Source of the DNA: Echinometra lucunter
Lineage: Eukaryota; Echinodermata; Echinoidea; Camarodonta; Echinometridae
Direction of reading: 5' to 3'
DNA: 64,000 nucleotides
Assembly: GCA_029962745.1 (NCBI GenBank)
Contig: CM057153.1
Coordinates: 14,828,435-14,892,434 of the forward strand
The position numbers and the translations under genes were made by a program. Positions 1 to 10,400 of this stretch are shown here, one piece after another; position 1 is the first letter of the stretch; each line of letters opens with the position of its first letter. Below the pieces are notes generated by a model that did no database searches, had not been told where the DNA came from, and worked only from the letters and a program-made list of their open reading frames with translations.

Positions 1-545
1 TCTCATATGAATTTGGCAATCCTACCTCGAAGGTATAGAAAGTTATTGTGTGTACAACATAGCACAGTGCCAGTCATGGAAAGTTCATTGACCTTTGACC
101 TCTGACCTTATTCAAATTCAACTCATACTCAAACTTGACCTGTGCCTTCAAGAGATGTACCTCTGGTATAAATTTGGTGATCCCACCTCGAAGCTATAGA
201 AAGTTATTGTGTGTACAACACAGCACAGTGCCAGTCATGGAAAGTTCATTGACCTTTGACCTTTGACCTTAATCAAATTCAACTCACATTCGAACTTGAC
301 CTGCACCTTCAAGAGATGGACCTCTTGTATGAATTTGGCAATCCTACCTTGAAGGTATAAAAAGTTATTGTGTGTACAATATAGCACAGTGCCAGTCATG
401 GAAAGTTCATTGACCTTTGACCTTTGACCTTATTCAAATTCGACTCATATTCGAACTTGACCTGCGCCTTCAAGAGATGGACCTTTGGTATGAATTTGGT
501 GATCCTACCTTAAAGCTATAGAAAGTTATTGGGTGTACAACACAA
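1..545. repeat. 161-bp tandem repeat, about 3.4 copies
   Basis: The start AATTTGG recurs at 10, 171, 332 and 493, an exact 161-bp spacing. Each unit holds TGACCTTTGACC and GCACAGTGCCAGTCATGG blocks. Units 1 and 3 read GGCAATCC with GAAGGTAT, while units 2 and 4 read GGTGATCC with AAGCTAT, so the array looks like a two-unit higher-order repeat. It runs off the left edge of the window. No coding potential is seen. Confidence 0.9.
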
Positions 546-640
546 TTGTTGACGACGCCGACGCCGACGACGCCGACGACGACGCCGACACCGGAAATAG
601 TGATACCTATGTCTCGCTCCGCTACGCAGGCGAGACAAAA
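546..640. repeat. GAC/GCC-rich tract ending in a GTCTCGC/GCGAGAC hairpin
   Basis: A run of GACGCC and GACGAC triplets (about 549-592) is followed by a short hairpin, GTCTCGC...GCGAGAC, at about 611-637. It directly abuts the 161-bp array and may be the array's terminus. It is not a coding exon: no splice sites or conserved frame. Confidence 0.6.
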
Positions 641-2439
641 ATCACAGAAATCACTTTGATGAATGAAAGTAGCATTATCTGTTAGCGTGAATTTTAAGCT
701 TTATAGTGTAATTTTAATGAAATCGTCTGGACTTCTCCTTTAACAATATGAATAATATCTTGTGTAGTGTGGGGAAGGGGGATTTTACTTGTATGAAATC
801 ATGAGCATGACAAAATTATTTTCCTGTCATGTTCTTCAATCCTTTAAACAATATGAATAACTTGTATAGTGTTGGGGAGGGATTTTATTTCCATTACCAT
901 AATACAGATTTTTCTTACTTTTGATGACTGTCGGCCCCTAACAGAATATGAAGTGAGGATTAATAAGTATGTAACACAAATTACACACTACGATAAATCG
1001 AACAAAAAGTTATCAGAAATTCTTTAATTAGAAAATGCATGTACCATTTAATAATAAGTGAATACTATTTCATGGAAGTTACTCTGCACTTTTGTTCTTG
1101 GGTCCCAGTACCATCATTAAACATATGAATGTGGAGTCAAGTTCATTGTATCTCAATCTTCACCATCATTCTCTGCAATTTCATATTGTATTTTATACCC
1201 CAGTTGTAAAAGTCTGTTGGTTATATGATTTGATTTAGTTTCTATGCATTATGTTTATGATAGAATATAATAGATGGGGAGGTGTTGAAAATTTATATGA
1301 ATGATGAGACCAAGTGAAATGGATTCCCAATGCCTTGTCCATGTCTGCATAGACAAGGGATGATTGTTTTTTTGCTTGTTGTTTTTTTTGTTTTTTTTTG
1401 TTTTTGTTTTGTTGTTTATATTTTTGTTTAGGGAAACAAGTGTATTTAAAAGAGGGGTAAGGGGAAGAGGCAATTTGCTCCTCCTGACAGATTTCCTACC
1501 AGGGGAAAAAAAGTGCAGCCACAATAGGAGGTAGAAATTTAATTTGTCAGTAAATGTAAGATTATCATCTTAAACATGAGTAATGCTATACATTCTTAAA
1601 GGGGTTAGAAAGTAGCAAATCTTGGGGTTACGGCAGGTGGCCCAACTCGGGTCATAGTCAGATATCTCCATATATCTTCAAAAACGAACACGCAATATTA
1701 TTGCAACATACGGACTGGCTGGGGCGGGCAAACCCGAGCAAAATATTGAAGTATCATGATCATCAGCTTTCTTGATCATCTTGCTTTTCACGCTGAATCA
1801 CTTGCAGTTATTTGTGTGTGTTTTCCACTTACAACAGTCATTCTGCCAAACAAAAGCCGAAGTGAGTAATCTAGGAGCAAGGTTCCCCACCCTCACGGAA
1901 ATTTTATTCGCTGGTCCCGGGTCATTGTGTAGTTGCTTGCAGTGTGGAGAAGGCGAATGAGTTTGGGCCTACTCAATTTGCAACTTCCCATTCCCTTTAA
2001 GCAAGGGCCCTCTGGAAGCTGTTTCCTTATCATGGATCATTGTAAACTGATACACTTTGCCCCTCCCTAGACTTATGGTCTAGAAACGTTAAGTACTGCT
2101 AGCTGACATTTATTCATGATACTTCTTATGAAGGTAACTGTCATACAGATGATCATAAAGATGGATTGCCCACTTGCAAGGAATAGAGAATATTATCTTG
2201 GAGATTACAGAACAAATTGAGGCATTACTTTCTGTTGGGATCGCTTGAAAAAATTATGTAAATCAAGTGGATGTCATAGAAGAAATAGGATTGCTTAAAA
2301 AATGGTAGCATATATTTACATGTACATGCAAAAGAAAATACATGTGAAAATAATAAAGTGAACCAAGGGAGCAAGAAAAAATAAAAACACTTGTTTCGTT
2401 AAGAGTTTTTAATTGTGGTAAATGATGTGGTGTATTACC
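641..2439. other. No gene seen
   Basis: AT-rich DNA with short poly(T) stretches (about 1367-1410). The short open frames here have no recognisable domain, no composition bias typical of exons and no paired splice signals. Confidence 0.5.
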
Positions 2440-2575
2440 ATTTTGTCCCATTATGATGTGGTGTAACATCCATTGGACATTAGACAAAATGATGTTGGAC
2501 GAATTGGTGTTAGACCAGTTGACTATTGGACCAAAGGGCAATAGACCAAATGGCAATTCACCAATGATATACCAA
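2440..2575. repeat. Degenerate short tandem repeat (agaccaaatgg-like)
   Basis: Variants of a 15-20 base phrase (ggacattagacaaaatg, ttggacgaattgg, attggaccaaaggg, atagaccaaatgg) follow one another. Decayed cryptic minisatellite; no gene. Confidence 0.5.
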
Positions 2576-2702
2576 GAATACTTATAAATATGCTTCTACT
2601 TATTCATTTTCGATCTCGCGCAATGTCAGTCATCTTTCTCTAGAACTCTCCCCATCCTCTCTCTCTCTCCCACTCTCTTTCTTTTCACAGCTATTGACCT
2701 CT

Positions 2703-2838
2703 AGCGTTTCATGAAGAGTCTTGTCGGTGATTTTCACTGACTAATTTGCTCTCAGCCAATCAGATGCGAGAATTTTCAGTAGCTTTTAACAGTTGTCGGT
2801 GAAAATCACTGACAAAACTCTACATGAAACGCTCCCCT
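2703..2838. mobile_element. Hairpin MITE, GCGTTTCATGAA family, copy 1
   Basis: The left end AGCGTTTCATGAAGAG and right end CATGAAACGCTCCCC are inverted complements. The stem continues through GTCGGTGATTTTCACTGAC and its complement. The loop carries CTCTCAGCCAATCAGATG. The whole unit (~136 bp) folds into one long hairpin. There is no coding capacity, so it is non-autonomous. Further copies lie at 3231-3353, 6659-6818 and 52738-52875. Confidence 0.85.
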
Positions 2839-3060
2839 GGCCTACATGTACTTTGAGAGAATATTAAAACTGACAAGAATATAAGGTTAACAAGAAATGG
2901 CAATTGTTCAAGAGAGGGAAGGTGTGAATGAAGGTCTGAGAAAAGTTATGCAAAGAGAAAGATCAAATACATGTAGATAAGACACTGGACAAGTTAAGTG
3001 ATATGATAAAGAGGTATTGGGATGCAAGGTGGAACAGGAGAGGAGTAGAAGTCAAATTAT

Positions 3061-3175
3061 AATTAATATCAAGAGAGAGAGAGAGAGAGAGAGGGAGGGA
3101 GCAAGAAGGGAGAAAGCCCCCAAAATCAAGGGGTGATTTGTTTGAGAGAGAGAGAGGGGGGGGGGGGGGGGTAGA
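3061..3175. repeat. AG microsatellite with poly(G) run
   Basis: (AG)n at about 3072-3094, then AG repeats followed by a run of about 16 G ending near 3170. Simple sequence only. Confidence 0.9.
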
Positions 3176-3230
3176 AGGTGTGAAGGGGAGACATGTGTAA
3201 CCCCTCCCTTGTCAACTACAGTTGACATCA

Positions 3231-3353
3231 GGGGAGCATTTCATGAAGAGTTTTGTCGGTGATTTTCACCGACTAATTTGCTCTCAGCCAATCAGTAGCT
3301 TATAACAGTTGTCGGTGAAAATCACCGACAAAACACTTCATGAAACGCACCCC
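3231..3353. mobile_element. Hairpin MITE, GCGTTTCATGAA family, copy 2
   Basis: Starts GGGGAGCATTTCATGAAGAG and ends TTCATGAAACGCACCCC. It has the same GTCGGTGATTTTCACCGAC stem and the same CTCTCAGCCAATCAG loop as the copy at 2703, but the loop is slightly shorter. Confidence 0.85.
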
Positions 3354-3359
3354 AGGAAG

Positions 3360-6300
3360 ACGTGGCAGAGAGGGAGAGAATGAGAGAGGTACAGAGAGAA
3401 GGCACATAATATACTAGTAGTTTAACGGCATGAAAATATAGTAATGCATATAGATGAGTTGGCCGTCATAATTACCATCGTTTTTAGTCTAAGCTAACTG
3501 AAAATTAGCCAATGCACAACAAAAGTAAAGTTTACGACATGAAATTTAAAACAGGTGAACAATATCACATTTAATTTCATGACAAACCTTTACAGCATGT
3601 AAAAAGTAATACATCACCATGAAATGTTCACACCCACCTGCAAAAACCTTGGACAGATGTGAACTGACCGTGTCAATCTCACAAGTAAGTATCATCTTGC
3701 CTCCTGATCGTTTACATCGGTCATGCTTTATTAACTCGAAATTCTGAATCTCCTGGCACAATAATAACAGGCCTATCTCCATTGTACTCGATATGAGTAC
3801 AAAAAAAGTGAAAGATATCAAATGGATCATCTATCCCATATTTCAATATCAGCCTCCTCGAAACGCCCGATTTATATATATCCGATTGATAACTAAGGTA
3901 TCATACAGGCTTAGAGGCTACGATAAAAACTATTTTACTTCATGCTCAATTTCATATCGTATAGATTTATTTTGTACGAGTTTCACTCCAGAGATAATCA
4001 CCAATAAAACAAACAATGAATAAATAGCACACCAAAATGGACGGGTCATGAAGTGAAGTCAAATATAAATTAGTTTTGTTCTTATCAACAAAATTTTGAA
4101 GAGAGAAAAACAAATGATCATTCAACAATAATTGCTTATCACTATCAGTCATGTAAGAAATTATATCTTTGGATATTTATTTTACACGAACTTTTAGTAT
4201 ATGAACAACTCAACTATAAAATCATTATTGATCATAACGGTAAAGATACATAAAGTTGGGTTATATCTTCAACCTATATAGCGAACCAAATTTATAGGAG
4301 CTTGATTTCAACAAGTAACGAATACCATATTCCATCTTGTGAGAACACAAATTAGTTGAAATATCTTTAATAAATTATCAAAATGCAAACATGGCAAAAG
4401 AGTTAAAATATCTTTTCGATGATTGGCGTGACAGCCACCACCCTACCACCAACATGGGGAAAGGGCCACAGTTTTATGAGTCATGCAATCGTAGAATTAA
4501 AAAGAAAAAAAAATGTCGATGGTATGATAGGTAAAATAGCAAATATATTCCGTCTCATATGTTTCAAATGGCAAATAATTATATCCTCAAGATAATAAAT
4601 ACTCATAGCATGAACAATGAGAGAAATATTACAAATCGGCGAGTTAACACAACTTCAGTTGTTTTTGGTTTTTTTTATTAAGTATCGTTATCGTTGACTA
4701 CAATAAAGCAGAGACTGGTCAAATCTTACCCCCCCCCCCCCCCCCCCCTATCTCCTTCCCTCTCCCTTCATTTCATGTTAGGTCGACTCACGCATGTTTA
4801 AAAAAATAAGGGTTTTACCGTCCCTTCTTTAAGGCCAACTCTAGAAAGTGAGATAAAGTTCGGCAGACCAAACTATTAGACCCCTTCCATTATAAGCGCC
4901 CCCCCCCCCAACTGGGCAAGAAGATAGAAAAGGGGGGATGTTTTCTTTTTTTATGGCAACCGATTTCAACGCGTTATGAAAGGGAAATAGGCACAGCAAA
5001 GGAGATCCGCTCCACAGAAATATGATAATTCATAATGGTTTATCCTGTGTGAAATAAGGGATTTCTGCATGCACGGAGTTGACACAAGACATGCAGAGTA
5101 GTCCTTTTCTCCAATTAATCTAAAATATATACACACAAATCGGCATACATAGCCTCTTTATACATTTTGGAATTCACTAGAGAGAGATGAGGCTAACGAA
5201 TTGGGGTTTTTTTCTGTGGGGCCAATTACATACCCATATGGCTAAAGTGGGTGACGAAACATGAATGGTGCGATATGTATAGTATCATAACAAACTTATG
5301 CTACGAGTAATACTTATGAAATAAGTATAAAAACCTGTCACTGTTTCTTTACGTCAAAGCTCAGTATGATACAGAATATTTAGCATTCATAAATCAATCC
5401 TTTTCTGTATCAAACTGACAGTTTTCAGACATGTGTAAGTACAAAAAGTAGTGTGTCGACATATTATCTTAGGAAAAATTGTAAATGAAAAAAATTGTAA
5501 ATGATCTTAAATGTTTGTTGATGTGTATTTAGGTGTGATGAGCATTTTAGGTGAAAATATTCGAGACTTTATTTTGAAAAGATCTAAAATAACAACAGGA
5601 AAAATTCTTTTGGGTAAACGGGGTAAGTTCAAATAACGTAACCTATTCATATGTTTTCTTCTTTAAATGAGCTCTATATGGGTAACGAATCAATAATGAT
5701 CATGATGATATTTCAATTTATTATTTACAGTTTGAATTCCATTTCATAGGTTCTACATTATGCAAAAAGGGGCATACATGTTTCATGGACTGACATGCTA
5801 TCTTGCTCAGGATATATAGGCACCATAAGACTTGATTTCATTTTATAGATATAATTAACTTTCAATTTAGTCTTAACATTATCGATACAAACAAATCCAC
5901 AATAACATGTACATATCAACTTCACATCAACGTAGTGAAAAATTCGGAAGACCTCTTCAAACCTTTATAGCGGAGGGGACCAATTTGGCAGGAAGACCTC
6001 AACGAACTTATCGAAAGGGGGAGTTTTATTTTTCCTCAGAAACAAAAGACACCCCCATTGTTTTGGCATCAAGCGGGCACCGCGTCATCATGACACTGTA
6101 AAAACATTGGACTACCGTTTATTTTCGTTTTTAGAACAGCAATTTCCCAATGTAGAGGAGTCTCGTAGTTAGTTATCGACAACACAAACTACGACCGCGA
6201 ATTTTTACCCCCCCCCCCCCCTTAATGAAGGCAAAATCCGGGAAGTATACAAACAGGACACTTGTGTCGAGTTCTGTACTGTCGGCACTCTGATGTCTTT

Positions 6301-6655
6301 TCAACGCGAACCATCATTTCGATTGCCTATATTACTTGCGCCAATCAAGCCTATGCAGGATACTTAGCCCTGTAACTAAGTTTGCGCTGATGATTTGTGG
6401 TTCACTTTACGTACAATGTTACTCCCAAACAGCGCTTAGACCGCCGAAGTCGATGACGCAGTCATGCGTCAATCCGATTGCGTTATTACCTGCCATAATC
6501 GAGTCTTTAAAGGCAATCAGACCATTATCAGAACTGAATGCAAAATTTGCACTGTTCGTTTTGCATTCACTTTTTATATCACTCCCACGTGGCGCGTAAA
6601 AGATCGCAACAATAGATGAGGCAGTCCTTCGCAAGCGAAGCTTTAAATCTAGTGG
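3360..6655. other. No gene seen; AT-rich with poly(C) tracts
   Basis: Poly(C) runs occur near 4731-4748, 4901-4909 and 6209-6222. The open frames present are short, overlapping on both strands and without domain similarity I can recognise. Confidence 0.5.
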
Positions 6656-6658
6656 TCA

Positions 6659-6818
6659 GGGGAGCGTTTCATCAACATTTATTGTCTGACAAGTTGTCAG
6701 ATCTGACATCTTTCCTTGATTTTGATTGGCTGAGAAGCATCGTTACTATGGCAACTGTCGGATAAAACAGACTTTGTCGGATAAAACATCCAACAAGTCC
6801 TTTCATGAAACGCTCCCC
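6659..6818. mobile_element. Hairpin MITE, GCGTTTCATGAA family, divergent copy 3
   Basis: Outer ends GGGGAGCGTTTCAT and ATGAAACGCTCCCC are perfect inverted repeats. The inside differs from copies 1 and 2: TTGTCTGACAAGTTGTCAG and TTGTCGGATAAAACA pairs surround GATTTTGATTGGCTGAGAAG. Same termini with a different core suggests a subfamily. Confidence 0.8.
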
Positions 6819-6983
6819 AGGTCCGTCAGGCTGTGACGCTCGCTCATGGCGCTTCAAGATTATTACCCCGGTCACAGCTCAGCGACCAAATATCTAGTGC
6901 TCTAGCTTATCGGGTCCCCCATGCATTTACACCTGGGTGGAGAGTGGCAAACGTGGATTAATGTATTTCTAAAAAGAAGTTAA

Positions 6984-7058
6984 TGCCGGGCTGGGATTCG
7001 AACCCACAACCCTCTCATTGAGAGTGAAGTGAATTAACCAGTATACCAAGATACCTCC
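6984..7058 (-). repeat. tRNA-derived SINE head
   Basis: On the minus strand a box A-like TGGTATACTGGTTAA and a perfect box B (GGTTCGAATCC) are correctly spaced for a tRNA. The first bases, GGAGGTA, do not pair with the 3' end CCCGGC, so this is not a working tRNA. The flanking segment to about 6908 (CTGGGTGGAGAGTGGC) looks like the SINE body. Confidence 0.65.
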
Positions 7059-7191
7059 ACAAATGACACGTCGTGTACAACAGCCTCAGGCATTGCTAAT
7101 CATTGAAGAGTGTACCTAATGACCTTGTGATGACGTGGAACCCGTTTGATGCCAAACATCTTTGATTTGGGATTTATTTTTTGTTTTGTTT

Positions 7192-7469
7192 CTAATTACT
7201 GCCTATGGGCTTCATAAGTTCTTCGTTCTGTTGGGTATTCTGCCAAAGAAGCTCCTTCACGTCTACATCAGACAGAGGTTTGACGGCGGGTATGACGTGG
7301 AGACTGAAGGTGGTACAGCACTCGCCCCGCTTGTTGCGGGCCTTGAAGACATAGAGACCAGCGTCATCTTCCTTGGTGACCAGGATCTGACAGTAGCAGT
7401 CGCACTTGTCGTTCCATACCTTGAACCGACCGCCGCTCTTCAAGTCCTCGTCGTCCAGGATCCAATGTA
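7192..7469 (-). CDS. Ig I-set exon, second half of domain
   Basis: The acceptor is CCCAATCCCTCAG at the upper edge. The first two bases complete a codon split after the G that ends the 9.3-kb exon, restoring ...PETVHWILDDEDL. The Ig fold is visible through DDAGLYVFKARNKRG and FSLHV, followed by a linker (VKPLSDVDVKELLW). It either stops at TAG 7192-7194, with AATAAA just downstream near 7175, or splices out at a GTAATT donor beginning at 7200. I cannot choose between a terminal and an internal exon. Confidence 0.7.
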
Positions 7470-10400
7470 CTGAGGGATTGGGCAACATGAATGGATGAAA
7501 TGGAGACATTTGCATAAATTATAGCTTACGGAAATTTTTGTTTGTGCTCATGCACAATTTGGACATTAACCCCTATCGGATAAGAGAATTCAGTTGTCAA
7601 CAGGATAATTTTCATTCTAGAACATGATGGAACGATGATCCGACAGATGCTGCTGCGACAATTTCTCCAGCCTTTAAGTTTTCAAAGATATAGAGGTAAA
7701 GTTTGAGTTGTGCTTGGATTTTTTAAGTTACAAATTTGGGTTAGGTATGGGGAATTGATGATGGTCCAGATTTGAGGTACTGAGTGTGATTAGTGTTTGA
7801 AATTGACCGCAGAAATTTGTCACCAAAGCATGAAGAGCTCCTTCCCAGAACAGCTCCATTACAGAAGCTTAAAAGTGCAACCGAGATGACGAGATAATTT
7901 TAGGCCAAAAAGACGAGAAGACGAGTTAAAAGACAAGATAACGAGTTCTTGGAACTTGACAAATTGACTTGTTTTGGACGAGAAGACGAGATTACGCGTT
8001 CTTGGAACTCGGCAAGTCGACTTGTTTAGAACAAAATGACAAGATGACGAGTTATTGCAACTATGCAAGTCGACTTGTTTGGGACGAGATGACGAGTTGT
8101 TTGAACTCAGAAAGTCGACTTGTTCAGGACAAGATGACGAGATTCTGGATCTCAGCAAGTTTCAATAGCTCGTCATCTCATCTTTTAACTTGTCATCTCG
8201 TCTTCTCATCCCAAACAAGTCGACTTGCCGAGTTGCAATAACTCATCATCTTGCCATTTTGTCCTAAACAAGTCGACTTGCCGAGTCTTGCCGAGTCTTG
8301 GGTCGATTTCGTTGGTTTGACTCCGGGGCGGCGCTACGGGGGGGGGGGGGGGGCGGTGGGGGCGGCCGTTCCCCCTCCCCCGTGATTTTTCAAGTGATCA
8401 TAAAAAGAGAGAAGACGGAGTATATGGGGGAAGAGATGGCAACAAAAAAAGTAAACCCCCCTAATTCAAAATAGCATAACTTTTTAACGAAGACGTTTTG
8501 AGCAAAATAATTTGGCAGGAGTGTTCCTACACTTATTGACTAAATTCTGTTTGAAAATGAGATTGATCTGTCAAGTCATGCATGAGTGAGCAGACATTAA
8601 AGACAAAAAATGTCACTTTTCAAAAGTCACAAGAGTCATTTTGGGGGTCTGTGAAACAAGCTTTTTCTAGTGTTTGTTTAAGTGCTGTTGATGTTTATCG
8701 AGGTTGTGTCATGGCTGAGTGAGAACATTTTTAACGATGAAGCAAGAAATGCTAAAAATTTACTGTTTAATGCCGGAAAACGACTACCCGGTATTTTCAC
8801 ATAATGTGCTGACTCATGCTGGTTGATGCCAATTCTTTACATAATACATAAACTGAATGGATTTTGTAGGGCTGAACATCACTTTCTTCATATATTGTGT
8901 TCACCCAATTGTGATAAACATGAAAAGTGTCAGGGATAGGCATGACGGGGTCAAACAATGGAAGAAACCAAATTCGCCAAAGTTTTGTTTCACAGACCCC
9001 CCAAAATGACTCTTGTGACTTTTGAAAAGTGACATTTTTGCCCTTAATGTCTGCTCACTCATGCATGACTTGACGGATCAATCTCATTTTCACAAAGAAG
9101 TTAGTCAATTAGTGTAGAAACACTCCTGCAAAATTATTTTGCTCAAAACCTTTTCATTAAAAAGTTATACTATTTTGAATTAATGGGGGGGTACTTTTTT
9201 GTGGTGTATATATATAAAATAGCCCTCTTTGTTCATTTAAAACGTCAATAAACTCACCTGTGGATCATCCCCCCCCCCTATCAAAATACACTGGCACCAC
9301 CCATGGGTTGACTGATGGGGTATAATGTATCAAGTGGATTGCACTAACCCGTCTCTGGTTCCTCTGTAAGTCTGCAGAACAGGTTGACCCTCTTGCCTTC
9401 CTCTATTGATCTTGACTGCTGTCGGACCTCGATCTTGGGTCCCTTGTAGCTTGGCTTGTTACCAGCTGGTGAAAATAATCAAAACCAGAGACAGACAGAC
9501 AGACAAACAAACAAACAAGCAGACGAACAAAAGAACGAGCAGACAACCAACCAACCAAACAAACAGACGAACAGGCACAGAGGATGGGATGACGAATGGA
9601 AGAAAAAAGACAAGAAAACAATGGATGGAATGAATGATGAAAGCATGGTGGCTTTATGGTGATGGTCATATACATCCATGACAGTATCATTGCTAATCCA
9701 AACAAAAATTTAGACTTTTGGTATAATCTTCATCATACTCTCCTGAAATGTGGACGGATTAATTTGCCTTTAATGTCGTCAACTAAACTTTTAATTCTCA
9801 CGTTATCTTCCGCCTCTCAGTTATTTTCATACCGATTATTCATTACAAGTTATATCACAGGCGAATAGATGATCATGCAACTTTTATGTGAGCGCCGAAT
9901 CCAGCTGCAACCGTTTTGTCTCGTAATATTTTGAGATAAACCATTTTCAATGTAAGATGAGATGCGGACTTGGAAATTGCTTGACTGATAGCATGGCTGT
10001 TAGATAAAACCGATGCCATAACATTTCTTCAAACATGGTTCGTAGAATGATGAAAAGTTTGCTGTGAAAAGGAATGGTGTATTATTTTGTACAAAGTCAT
10101 ATTTGAATGAATTGGAAACAAAATAACACCAATGGTTGTGTGATGACAATGGAAGATAATGCCTGGCATTCCAAAAGAAAGTAATTGTTCTCAAGTTATA
10201 AATCAAGTTTACGAATGCGATTTATGAATAGTTGCATGTTTTGTTTTGTTTTCATTGGACAGTATCCAAAACTTAATTGAGTGTAAAATGAAAAGAAATA
10301 TTTTGATAAATTCTCTACAACAAAATGCCATGTAGAATCATGCAAAACCGTTTTCCATTCAGCAAGAACATACTGAAATTAGCGCCAAAGCTTAAAACTC

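Noticed and set aside
7860..8300. CRISPR-like array
   Set aside because: Units are contiguous, variable and change orientation midway; no regular unique spacers; eukaryotic context.
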